This document shows, piece by piece, positions 7,146 to 16,200 of a stretch of DNA of 38,273 bases. This stretch comes from Clostridia bacterium (lineage in GTDB: Bacteria; Bacillota; Clostridia; Oscillospirales; CAG-272): the NCBI GenBank assembly GCA_017462545.1, contig JAFTQX010000006.1:1-38273 (forward strand), given 5' to 3'. The position numbers and the translations under genes are program-made. The stretch's first letter is position 1; each line of letters starts with the position of its first letter. The notes beneath the pieces were generated by a model. The model did not search any database and was not told the origin of the DNA. It saw nothing but the letters and a program-made list of their open reading frames with translations.

Positions 7146-8525
7146 ATGAAAGAATTTGCTCAAAAGGTCCACCGATTTGCGCTGTCCGACCTTTCCATGC
7201 TGCTCATCTTCCTTTCTGTTTATGCCTGTGCCGTGTTGGATGCCCCTGCTGTTGGTATTTGTCTGATGGCGATCATCGCGAGCCTTTATTGCGTGTGTGA
7301 CTGTGATGTCGTACCCTTGATTTTGCCGTTGCTGCTGATCTACTGCCTCTCGTTTTTGTGCCCCTCGGCCGTGTTCTTGGTTTGGCTGGGCATTCCGTGT
7401 GGCGCAGCCCTGGTCTTCTGTCTTTGGAAAAACCGACACACCATGCGCCCCGGCAGGACCTTTCCCGGCCTTTTGGCTACCTCGGCAGCCATTTTGCTTG
7501 GTGGTCTTGGCTCTATTTCGGCAGAGGAGTACTTCGCGCCCAGCGCGGTCTTCATCGTATTAGGACTTAGTGTCATGCTGATCGCCTTTTACCTGCTTTT
7601 GCGCGGTAGCCTGGCACGCCCCCGCACGTATGATGTTGGGGATCATGTTGCCCGCGCGATGTATGTCTGTGCCGTGTTTGCGGTATTCCTGATTTTGCGT
7701 GTATGCATCACCAATCCCGAAATTTTGGATGGTGGGATGGACGGCTTTGTTGGACGCTTGGAGCAATTGATCGTCTGGCGTAACGGTGCTTCCAATCTCG
7801 CGGTGATCTGTCTTCCTTTTATATTCTATTATGCGCGCAAGCATAGCGCATGGCATCTTCTCTCTGCGGTGCTGGTTTATGTGATCGTTGCCTGTGCCGG
7901 CTCGCGCGCAGCCCTGCTGCTTGGCGCGCTGATGGTGTTTGTCGGCTTTTTATATTATGCCTATAACCGCCCGGTTTTGATGGGAATCTTTTTAACGCTG
8001 TCGGCCGTTTCCCTTGTGCTGCTGTTCTGCTTCCGTGGTCAGGTCGTATATTTTGTAGAAGAAGTGTTGTGTTTTCAGCTAGACCGAGATTATCACGACG
8101 AAGCACGCTACAAGCTCTTTATTCGTGCCTTGGAGGATTTTCGGCACGCGCCTATTTTTGGCCGTGGCATGGGGTATACCGGGAACGATGATATTTACCC
8201 TCTTCTTTCCGTATCGGATGAGGCTGCCCGCTGGCGTGTGCATTGGTATCATTGCTTGATTCCGCAAATTGTCGGCGCCCTCGGCACATTTGGCATTTTG
8301 ACCTATGCGTATCAATTCCTGCTGCGCCTGCGCGAATTTTGGACGGCCCGTCGGACAGCGTTTGTCGGCGTTTTGGCCATCACCTACTTTGGTATTCTTG
8401 CGTATTCTATGCTCGACCCCGGCATCTTCAGCCCCATGCCCTTTGGTATCTTGAACGTGCTGGTGATCGCCCTGCTGGAGGTGCAGCCGAGACGTGAGCA
8501 AGGAAAGCAAATTCTTGTAAAATAA
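7146..8525 (+). CDS. O-antigen ligase/polymerase-type membrane protein (Wzy_C-like)
   Basis: The start at 7146 is chosen for the GAGGGGGAGGGGAAC just before the ATG. The 459-residue product is very hydrophobic with about ten or more membrane segments. A larger loop near residues 315-375 contains IFGRGMGYTGNDD and then HWYHCLIPQIVGALGTFGIL. This His-containing loop before a membrane segment is typical of O-antigen ligases and Wzy-type polymerases, which join lipid-linked glycans. It is the last gene of the three-gene module and ends in a strong terminator. No flippase or ordinary glycosyltransferase is nearby, so the remaining machinery must be elsewhere. Confidence 0.85.
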   Translation: MKEFAQKVHRFALSDLSMLLIFLSVYACAVLDAPAVGICLMAIIASLYCVCDCDVVPLILPLLLIYCLSFLCPSAVFLVWLGIPCGAALVFCLWKNRHTMRPGRTFPGLLATSAAILLGGLGSISAEEYFAPSAVFIVLGLSVMLIAFYLLLRGSLARPRTYDVGDHVARAMYVCAVFAVFLILRVCITNPEILDGGMDGFVGRLEQLIVWRNGASNLAVICLPFIFYYARKHSAWHLLSAVLVYVIVACAGSRAALLLGALMVFVGFLYYAYNRPVLMGIFLTLSAVSLVLLFCFRGQVVYFVEEVLCFQLDRDYHDEARYKLFIRALEDFRHAPIFGRGMGYTGNDDIYPLLSVSDEAARWRVHWYHCLIPQIVGALGTFGILTYAYQFLLRLREFWTARRTAFVGVLAITYFGILAYSMLDPGIFSPMPFGILNVLVIALLEVQPRREQGKQILVK

Positions 8526-8526
8526 C

Positions 8527-8594
8527 GTGCAAAAAAAGAACGCTACCATGTAGCGTTCTTTTTTTGCACTCTCCACGGCGGTTGCCGTGGAGAG
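8527..8594. terminator. Tandem terminator hairpins between convergent genes
   Basis: The first hairpin has a 20-bp perfect stem (8527-8546 with 8550-8569), a 3-base loop, and long A and T runs within its arms, so it can end transcription both ways. A second hairpin (8569-8579 with 8584-8594, 11 bp, loop GGTT) follows and lies directly after the stop of the large leftward gene. Confidence 0.92.
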
Positions 8595-8608
8595 CGGATA
8601 AGTTAAGA

Positions 8609-11600
8609 TTAGCGAGCAGCGTTTGCAGTCTTGCAGAGAACCAGCATCGCATCAAGCAGCTCAATCAGCTTGGTGTTGAAGGGATCCTGCTCGTACTTAC
8701 GAGCCACATAAGACTCTACGCTGTAGGTCAGCACGCCGGACTGAACATCGCCGCGCTGATCCATTACCTTGAAGTAGAAGGGCTTGCTGAATTCAGCCGT
8801 TCTAATCTGAACGGTTACCTGATATTCGCCCTCTACGCCGGTTTCTTTCGCAGCCAGCTTCTGCGGGGTGAGGAAGGCTGCGTTATCATCCATCAGTACC
8901 GTCAGCTTTCTGGCGGGCAGATTGGAGGAGAAGGTGATGACCAGGTCGATCGTCTCACCCAGCACGAGGTTTGCACCGGTGATGGTAACCTCGCCACCTT
9001 CCAGGGTGGTCAGGCTGTAAACATTCTCCGGAACGATAACGGGCATAACAGGCAGCTCTTCAGGCATCGTCAGACCGTTGTCTACGCCACGGTACTGATC
9101 CAGCGCGATGGCGTACTTCAGCAGCGCGGTAGCAACACGGTTGAGCGAAGAGCTGGTAGAGGTTGCGTTGATGGCATTCTGTGCGTAGTCAGCAACGCTG
9201 ATCTCCACAACATTGCCATCAGCGATCGTACCATCGGCATATTCAACCCAAGTACGAGCATAGAAGGTCTTGCTCAGCTCCCATGCCGAGATACCCGTGA
9301 TGTTGTAGATCTCGGATACATCGGACATCATGGCATCCTCTGCAGTGTTGTCCTCAACGGAAACAGCGGAGAGAGCCTTGTAGCCGTCAGCCATTGCCTC
9401 AGCATCGGCAAGCGAGGTCCAGATCTTCAGACCGGTGGCAACATAGTCGGTGCGGGTGGTGTTAAGATGCGTGTAAACATTCAGCGTGAAGGTCTCCTTG
9501 ACCGTAACGCCGGTAGCCGTGATCTTCGGTGCATTCTCAAATGCGGTGTAGGTGATGGCGGGGTTGATCTGGATCATACGGCTGGAGTCATAGCCCTTTT
9601 CAACGCGGAACTCGATGGTGTCGCCCACGTTGACAGTCTCTGTCAGCGGGAACTGACCGGGGTAGAGCTCGTTGATCACGTTGAGCAGATCGATCTCGGA
9701 AGCCTGTGCCTCGTAGGTAAACCACTCGTCGCCTGCGGGCCAGATCTGCTCGCCGTTCTTAAAGATGGCAAGCTTGAAGCCAAGGGGCATTGCCTTTTCG
9801 GCATCGTTGGTGGTATTCTTGATACCCAACAGGTTCTTCAGCTCGATCGAAATGGTACCGTCCGTCGGGGCGGTGTACTGCAGCTGTGCCCAGAAGGCGC
9901 CGTCAGCACCCATATTGCGGGAAAGAGCAAAGCGGGGGTCTTTCTCGTTGTAAAGACCACCGAAGGTTTGCCAAGCCTCGTCATAATGGCAGAACAAACC
10001 GTCTGAATTCAATGTAGTATAAGGCAGGAACTTTTCGCCAACCTTATCGTAAGCACCAGCCTGCCAACCACCATAATAGCTGACAACCGAGTTCATCTCG
10101 TCATACGACGGGCGGCAGCTCGAGAAGTCAGAGTCGCCTGTCAGTACCGGCTTGAGCTCGATATCGGTGTTGCCCACCGTCAGCTTTTCGCCGGGCTTGT
10201 AGTCAACCTCGCCGTCGTCGTTAATATCCCAACCAAAGAAGGGGTAGCCTGCGGGGTAGGAGGGGAGGGAAATCGTGCCGCCTGCGGTGGTCTGGGTGAT
10301 CACCTTGTTGCCGGTCTTGGGGTGCGTGTAGTAAACGGAGACGATCTCCGAGGAGTCGATCATATCGCTGACATAACCAATCGAGGCACGGAATCCTGTA
10401 CAGAAGTCAGGACTGCTCCAACCGGTGCTCATGTTCTTTGCACGGAAGAGGAAGACAAGCTGATCGCCTGCATTGACATCAATATTCTTCGCCTTTTCGG
10501 TTTTTGCGCCGTTCGTGGTATATTTCATGCCAACACCTTCTTCGGCGGCATTGGCAGTATCACCATAAACAACCTTCTCCGTGCCATCGGCTGCGATCTT
10601 CACAATCGCATAGTAAACGGCGCCGAGATCGGTAGCACTGGGAACATTGAAGGAGGAGTTGATATTGATCGTGCCGTTTTGAGGAACGGTGTAGGAAAAA
10701 CCAACGCCCTGCGTTTTGAAGTCAGCGGCGGAGCCATTGATGTTACAGCGTGCCAGATCGCCATTCCAAACTTCTGTCCCGTTGTTGCGCGGCAGCCACA
10801 GAATACCCTGGTTCCATTCGCCATAGGTGGCGAAGGTGGGATTGTAGTTCAGCTTGGTAACCACACCGTCGTCATACTTTACAACAGCCCAGCTGTCGGT
10901 AAAGTCGCTTGCCAGCGTAAACGGTGCGCTAGTTCCGGAGTAGACGGGCCAGTTCTCGCCGCCCGTTACCAGCTTGGAGGCCTCGGTAGGCTCCTTCTCG
11001 ATCTTGGTGTAGGTCACGGTCATGTCCAACACGTTACCGCGGCACTGCCAAATGCCATCACCGCTCTTGACCAGCAGCTCGATGGTGTCCCCCTTTTCAA
11101 CCTCGATGTTCTTGAGGTTGGAATAGCCCTCAGATGCCTTGGCCTCATCCAGCATGTCAGCCTCGGTAGCGGGGAACCAGTCGTTCTTATCAACATAGTT
11201 GCCGTTCTTCGGCCATACCATGTTGCCGTTTACAAGAACGGCAAAGCGAGCGCTATAGTTGCCGTTCCCGAGAAGACCGGGGGCTTTGGTGCTCAACTTG
11301 GTAATATCAATGGTAATGGTGCCGGTGTATTCCGCCGTGTAGCGGATACCGCCGTTCCATTCCCAGTTTGCGGAAACGGCGCCGGTATTGCCCCATTCAC
11401 CATGCCAGTTGCCACGGAATACGGGTGTGGTGGGACCCCACAGAGCGGTACGATCGGCCGATCCAATGAAAATCTCCGTATTGGAAAGATCTGCATTGTT
11501 CCATGTCGAATCACCACCGCGAACGGTGTTGCAAACAACCGTCTGCGCCCAGCTGTCCTTATAGTGGCCAACCCAATCCCAGTTGCCCTTGAAGGTAAGC

Positions 11601-11758
11601 TTGGAGCCGCCGACGGTAGTAAAGGTCGGCATGTTCTCAGAGGCTTTTGTGGTGTGTGTAGTCGGTGTTTCTGCCGCCGTGGCAATGATCGCGCCAACGG
11701 GAACCATCGGCAGCACCATGCACAGCACCAGAAGCAGAGATAACAGCTTCTTTTTCAT
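8609..11758 (-). CDS. Very large secreted modular surface protein (paralogue A)
   Basis: The 1049-residue product begins with a Sec signal (KKKLLSLLLVLCMVLPMVPV, likely cleaved after ATAA near residue 29). Modules in order: beta-rich domain A (about 50-255, FKGNWDWVGHY and GNTGAV blocks), domain B (about 265-470), an InlB-type repeat with an EF-hand-like loop DINDDGEVD (about 475-545), domain C (about 555-740, YYGGWQAGAYD and GEQIWPAGDEW blocks), and a C-terminal region. That region has two copies of a helical motif, VADYAQNAINA...LLKYAIAL and YSVESYVARKYE...AMLVLC. Such ends occur in secreted proteins of gut clostridia. No LPxTG, SLH or cell-wall-binding repeat is seen, so the mode of anchoring is unclear. 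Its promoter, leader and signal peptide match those of the divergent gene at 12370. Function unknown; adhesion or glycan binding is only a guess. Confidence 0.85.
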   Translation of the reverse strand: MKKKLLSLLLVLCMVLPMVPVGAIIATAAETPTTHTTKASENMPTFTTVGGSKLTFKGNWDWVGHYKDSWAQTVVCNTVRGGDSTWNNADLSNTEIFIGSADRTALWGPTTPVFRGNWHGEWGNTGAVSANWEWNGGIRYTAEYTGTITIDITKLSTKAPGLLGNGNYSARFAVLVNGNMVWPKNGNYVDKNDWFPATEADMLDEAKASEGYSNLKNIEVEKGDTIELLVKSGDGIWQCRGNVLDMTVTYTKIEKEPTEASKLVTGGENWPVYSGTSAPFTLASDFTDSWAVVKYDDGVVTKLNYNPTFATYGEWNQGILWLPRNNGTEVWNGDLARCNINGSAADFKTQGVGFSYTVPQNGTININSSFNVPSATDLGAVYYAIVKIAADGTEKVVYGDTANAAEEGVGMKYTTNGAKTEKAKNIDVNAGDQLVFLFRAKNMSTGWSSPDFCTGFRASIGYVSDMIDSSEIVSVYYTHPKTGNKVITQTTAGGTISLPSYPAGYPFFGWDINDDGEVDYKPGEKLTVGNTDIELKPVLTGDSDFSSCRPSYDEMNSVVSYYGGWQAGAYDKVGEKFLPYTTLNSDGLFCHYDEAWQTFGGLYNEKDPRFALSRNMGADGAFWAQLQYTAPTDGTISIELKNLLGIKNTTNDAEKAMPLGFKLAIFKNGEQIWPAGDEWFTYEAQASEIDLLNVINELYPGQFPLTETVNVGDTIEFRVEKGYDSSRMIQINPAITYTAFENAPKITATGVTVKETFTLNVYTHLNTTRTDYVATGLKIWTSLADAEAMADGYKALSAVSVEDNTAEDAMMSDVSEIYNITGISAWELSKTFYARTWVEYADGTIADGNVVEISVADYAQNAINATSTSSSLNRVATALLKYAIALDQYRGVDNGLTMPEELPVMPVIVPENVYSLTTLEGGEVTITGANLVLGETIDLVITFSSNLPARKLTVLMDDNAAFLTPQKLAAKETGVEGEYQVTVQIRTAEFSKPFYFKVMDQRGDVQSGVLTYSVESYVARKYEQDPFNTKLIELLDAMLVLCKTANAAR

Positions 11759-11763
11759 AGTGA

Positions 11764-11856
11764 ATCCTTTCTTGGGGTTTTGCCCCCATATAGAAGATTG
11801 GTTACTTCTATAAATAATCTGCCTATATTTTACACCATTTCCATGCCTTCTGTCAA
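11764..11856 (-). promoter_or_regulatory. Promoter and two-hairpin leader of surface protein A
   Basis: On the minus strand TTGACA (11856-11851), an 18-base spacer and TAAAAT (11832-11827) form the promoter. The roughly 60-base leader holds hairpin 1 (TATAGAAG 11812-11805 with CTTCTATA 11796-11789, 8 bp) and hairpin 2 (GGGG with CCCC, 11787-11774, A-rich loop), then the AAAGGAT ribosome site. The same order, folds and flanking bases recur before the paralogue at 12370, with a compensating A-T to G-C change in hairpin 1. Confidence 0.7.
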
Positions 11857-12262
11857 CACCTATTTTGACAAAATTTTTCTATATTTTTTGTACACATTGT
11901 ATAATTGCTTGACAATTTTTGCCTGGCAAACCAAATTTTTTCGGAAATGTCCGTTTTTTTCTCAATTGTCAACCCAATTTACGAGAACGGGTGACAATGA
12001 TTTTGCAACAAATTTTGCAGCTGCGAACGAATGGCAGCACCGCCACACGCCCCTCTCCGTCACGCTACGCGTGCCACCTCTCCCTGCGGAGAAGGCTGTT
12101 TGTCGCCGGCCGTTCCGCTGCGCTCCACTACCCGGCGGGGAGGCTTATTTTGCGGGGCAATGGGCGAAAGAAAACGGCAAAAATCCCGTTTGTGGCAGAT
12201 TTGCTCTTTTTTCTATGCATTCTGTACAAAAATTTTATATAAATATTGTGAAGAATTTCGTG
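11857..12262. other. Long intergenic spacer between divergent surface-protein genes
   Basis: No coding sequence was recognised. The flanks are very AT-rich. TGTCAA (11851-11856) and TTGACA (11865-11870) form an inverted repeat across the -35 of the leftward promoter and might be an operator. The centre (about 12040-12175) is a GC-rich island described separately as a probable extragenic repeat. Confidence 0.6.
12040..12175. repeat. Probable GC-rich extragenic repeat element (REP/MITE-like)
   Basis: A sharply GC-rich block sits inside AT-rich spacer DNA. It holds nested short palindromes, such as CACGC-TAC-GCGTG (12061-12073), CTCC/GGAG pairs near 12080-12092, and CGCCGG (12104-12109) with CCGGCG (12132-12137). 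The wording CCTCTCCGTCACGC...GCGTGCCACCTCTCCC resembles dispersed intergenic repeats I recall from gut Firmicutes. Only one copy is in this window, so repetition is not shown here. Confidence 0.4.
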
Positions 12263-12369
12263 TTGACAGATGACGTAAAAAGTAGTAAAATAAGGGTAGA
12301 TTATTTTATGGAAGTAAAAGCATGCTTTTTCTTCCGTAAAAGGGGCAAAGACCCCGGAAAGGATACACT
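12263..12369 (+). promoter_or_regulatory. Promoter and two-hairpin leader of surface protein B
   Basis: TTGACA (12263-12268), 17 bases, TAAAAT (12286-12291). The leader has hairpin 1 (TATGGAAG 12307-12314 with CTTCCGTA 12331-12338, its loop containing the palindrome AAAAGCATGCTTTT), hairpin 2 (GGGG 12342-12345 with CCCC 12352-12355, loop CAAAGA), then GGAAAGGAT before the ATG at 12370. Promoter, hairpins and ribosome site match those of the divergent paralogue base for base in many places. Confidence 0.7.
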
Positions 12370-13236
12370 ATGAAAAAAAGACTACTTTCTTTGCTTCTGG
12401 TGCTGTGCATGGTATTGCCGATGGTTCCCGTTGGCGCGATCATTGCGGCAGCAGCAGACGCTCCTGCCGTGACGCTATATGATGCGGACGGCGGCGTATT
12501 CGCCACGTTGAGCGGTCAGCGCGGTGATATGGTAAAGCTGCCTGCCTTTACCGGCACGCCCGATGGCAAGACCTTTGTCGGTTGGGATATGACCGGTGAT
12601 GGCAAGGCTGACCACAATGACGGCGCTACCGTGATCATCCCCAGCCGCGCGCTGGAGCTGGTTCCCGTGTTTGAGGAAAAGGTTGTGATTGAGGAGCAGC
12701 CCTTTGTTGCCGGTAAGGTTCCCTTTGCCGGTAATGAGCCTGTTGTTTCCGGCGGCACGGTTACCTGGAGAGCCGGCTGGCAGGTCGGTTTCTACAATGG
12801 CAACACCTTTACCCCGTATAAGGCGCAGAGTGGCGGCATCAATCTCCACAACGGTGATGCGTGGGGTGGCCAGGGCGGCATGTACAATGCCGGCAGCAGC
12901 TATAAGATCGCTATGACCAAGGCGCCGAACTACAGCACCATTCTTTACACCATGCCCTTTACCGGTACGGTTGAGCTTGGCTACGATAAGCTGGTCTCTC
13001 GCCGCGAAACCAATCCGAGTGATGTGGCCGCTACTGTTGCTTTGGATGTCGCTATTTACGTGAATAACGTAAAGGTCTGGCCTACAGATGCGGAGTGGTA
13101 TCATTATGAGGGCACGACCGTTTATCCCGCAGGCCAAAATGAGCATAATGAGGATGCGTTGGCATATATGATGGAGAAGGGCATGCTGATGCTGATGGTG
13201 TGGTTACTACCATTGCCGTTAACTGTGGCGATGTGA
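12370..13236 (+). CDS. Surface protein B, N-terminal fragment before a frameshift
   Basis: This reading frame gives a Sec signal almost identical to paralogue A (KKRLLSLLLVLCMVLPMVPV). An InlB-type repeat with the loop DMTGDGKAD follows (about 35-105), then a domain resembling the C domain of paralogue A (AGWQVGFYNG ... VWPTDAEWYHYEG, about 125-255). Homology stops near residue 265; the last residues (MLMLMVWLLPLPL...) are out-of-frame translation. The protein clearly continues in the frame of 13200-16550. The shift is a net +2/-1 between 13152 and about 13200, most simply one lost G after 13182 or two extra bases in the ATATAT run at 13164-13169. No slippery heptamer supports programmed shifting. 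The restored protein would be about 1393 residues. Confidence 0.75.
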   Translation: MKKRLLSLLLVLCMVLPMVPVGAIIAAAADAPAVTLYDADGGVFATLSGQRGDMVKLPAFTGTPDGKTFVGWDMTGDGKADHNDGATVIIPSRALELVPVFEEKVVIEEQPFVAGKVPFAGNEPVVSGGTVTWRAGWQVGFYNGNTFTPYKAQSGGINLHNGDAWGGQGGMYNAGSSYKIAMTKAPNYSTILYTMPFTGTVELGYDKLVSRRETNPSDVAATVALDVAIYVNNVKVWPTDAEWYHYEGTTVYPAGQNEHNEDALAYMMEKGMLMLMVWLLPLPLTVAM

Positions 13237-16200
13237 TCTCCTTCCGTGCTTCGCGCGGCAACAGCACCACCTGGATGCTGTATGAGCAGCCCTTTGTGGA
13301 TGTTATCAGCAACGTAGGGCCTGAAAAGCCCGTAACCACGGTTACTTCCACCTTCTCGGATAATTTCCCCTACTATGTAGGCAATCAGACGGAGTTCCCC
13401 TACAACTCGACCGTTCTTTTCAAGGGCAACTGGAGTTGGATCGCTCACTCTGTTAACGATTATTCTATCGCTACGCTGGTAGACACCATTCGTCGTGGTA
13501 ACCATAATCCCGCAGATGATCCTTGGGGTGACCCGTTTGTAGAGCCTGAGGCCGCAACCGGTCTCGGTGCAAGCGGCTATCCTGTCATTCGCGTTGGTGG
13601 ATGGAATGGCTGGTGGGGCAATACCGGTGCATTTGCGGTATATACCGGCTATACCACCGGTTTGCGTTACATTGCGGAATATGATGGTAAGATCAGCATT
13701 GATATTACCAAGCTTGGTGCCGGTACTGCTGCCGACACGCTGTATGCCGTATTTGTAAACGGCCAGATGGTATGGCCGAACGTAGGCGACTATTATACCG
13801 ATAACAGCAAGTGGCACGATCCGGACGTTACGCCGGGTGAGGCTACCACGCTGACCAATGTTTCCTCGGTGGAGGCTACCGGGATTTTTGTGAACGCCGG
13901 CGATGCAGTCGAGCTGCTGATCAAGTCTCCTACAACGACCTCTCGCCACAACGAAGTGGATATGAAGGTGATCTACAATACCATCTACGGTGGCGATACG
14001 CTGCTGGTTTCCATAGAGGATGCCGCAACCCACGTGGAGACGAAGACTGAATATAAGAACGGCGATAAGTTGGATCTCCCCACCTATGACATCGTTCCCG
14101 ATGATTTCCTTGGTTGGGACGCAAACGGTGACGGAGCTGTTGACTATGAGATGGGCGAGACGGTTACCGTTGAAACCAACCTCAAACTGGTTCCTGTATT
14201 TAAAGAGTATGAAAAGTACACCGAGCTGGTATTTAAGGGCACGAACTGGCCTACCAGCCATGATGATACCTCCATTGCCTCTGGCACTCCCGGATCTTTT
14301 GTTCTGGATAGTGACTTTGCTGGTGGCTGGGCTGCTGTTGGTTACAACTACGGCGCGATCACCACGATGCCTTTTGATTCCAAGTGGAATTCCTACGGTA
14401 GCTGGGGTGCCGGTATTCTGTGGCCTGCCAGCATCGATGGTAATTTTGCCCGCACCGATCTGGCCGACGTAGAGAACCAGGGCGTTGGTTATACCTATAC
14501 CGTTCCGTATACCGGCGTGATCAGACTGGAGACCTCCTTTACAACGCCTGTTGCAAAGGCATTTGAAAACGGCGGCTGTGATGCAGTCTACTTCTCCATT
14601 CTCAAGCTCGCTGCAGACGGTACCGCTACCACGGTCGTAGATACCATTGAATACACCGATACTACTCTGAAGACCAATGCGGCAAAGCATGTAGAGGTCA
14701 ACGCCGGTGATACTATTCTGTATCTCTACCGTGTCAAGACCTCCCGCAGTGGCGCAAATAACGGTGTCGGCTTTGTTGCCAACTTTAATGCAGTTGTCTA
14801 CTATGAGAGCAACATTGATCCTGACAATACCGTATTCGTTACTTACAAGCATCCTGCTACCGGCCGCGATGTCATGCTGGATGCGGTCAAGGGGGAGAGC
14901 TTCACGCTGCCCGAGTTCCCCGCCGGTTATGTATTCTACGGTTGGGATCTGAACAACGATGGCGTGGTAGATGGCAAGCCCGGCTCTACCATCGAGGTAG
15001 GCGATACGAGTGTCGAGATTAAGCCCGTTTTGGCGGCTACCTCTGAGTTCCACAAGAACCTTCCCGTCTATGATGCTCTTGACTCGCATGTCAACTACTA
15101 TGGCGGTTGGCAGGTTGGTGCCTATGACAAGGTAGGCGACAAGTTCTTGCCGCTGATCGACTATATCGAACAGTATAAGCTGTTCTGCAATTATAACAAC
15201 GCATGGATTGATTTTGGCGGTTTCTATGTAGATGGTAACCCGCGTTTCGCTATGTCGCAGGGCTCTCTGACGGATGGCCCCTTCTGGAGCCAGATCCAGT
15301 ACACCACGCCCATGGCCGGTGCCATCTCGATCGATCTGCTGAAGCTGGAAGGCACCGAGAATGGTAACCCCCCCGATCCTCTCGCATTTAAGATCGCTAT
15401 CTACAAAAACGGCGAAAAGATCTGGCCCGCAGGCGATGAATGGGCCTATGTTGAGAAGGATGCCAATGGCGATCTGTTGAGTATTTTGAAGACACAGTAT
15501 CCGGATGCGTTCCCGCTGAGTGTGAATGTGAATGTTGGTGATACGATCGAGTTCCGCGCTGAAAAGCAGAATGCTGCCAGCTATATGCTTGCGCTCAACC
15601 CCGCCATCACCTACACCGCGCTGAACACTGCACCCAAGGTAACGGCTACCTCCGTTTCTGTGAAGGATACCTTCACCCTGAATATCTACACCATTCTCAA
15701 CAGCGTTCGTACCGACTTTGTTGCTACCGGTCTGAAGATTTGGACCTCTCTTGCCGATGCTGAGGCAATGAACGAGAACTATTCGAACCCCGCCGCTACG
15801 ATCTACAACAACAATACGGCAGAGGGCGCGCTTGTGACAGATGTGACGGCCATGTACTCCATCAAGAACATTGCCGCTCAGAACATGAGCAAGACCTTCT
15901 ACATTCGTACTTGGGTAGAGTATGCTGACGGTATCGTTTATGGTGATGTGATCGAGGTTAGCGTTGAGCAGTACGCCAAGAATGCCGCCAACGCTTATAG
16001 AGAGAACAATGCACTCAAGCGTGTTGCTACCGCGTTGCTGCAGTACAACATCGCTGTCAATGAGTACTACGGCATTCAGTCTGACCTTGTTTTGCCGGAG
16101 GATCTGCCTGTTATGCCCGAGGTTACTCCCGAGGATAGCTTCAACATGACCGAGTTCGAGGGCAACCCCATCACCGGTGCTACGTTGAATATTACCGATA

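Noticed and set aside
8564-10006. Long open frames on the plus strand opposite surface protein A (also 10322-11743)
   Set aside because: They are antisense shadows of the large gene, without start signals, and the first one begins inside the terminator.
13164-13200. Programmed -1 ribosomal frameshifting in surface protein B
   Set aside because: No X-XXY-YYZ slippery site in the zero frame and no clear downstream pseudoknot; mutation or sequence error is simpler.
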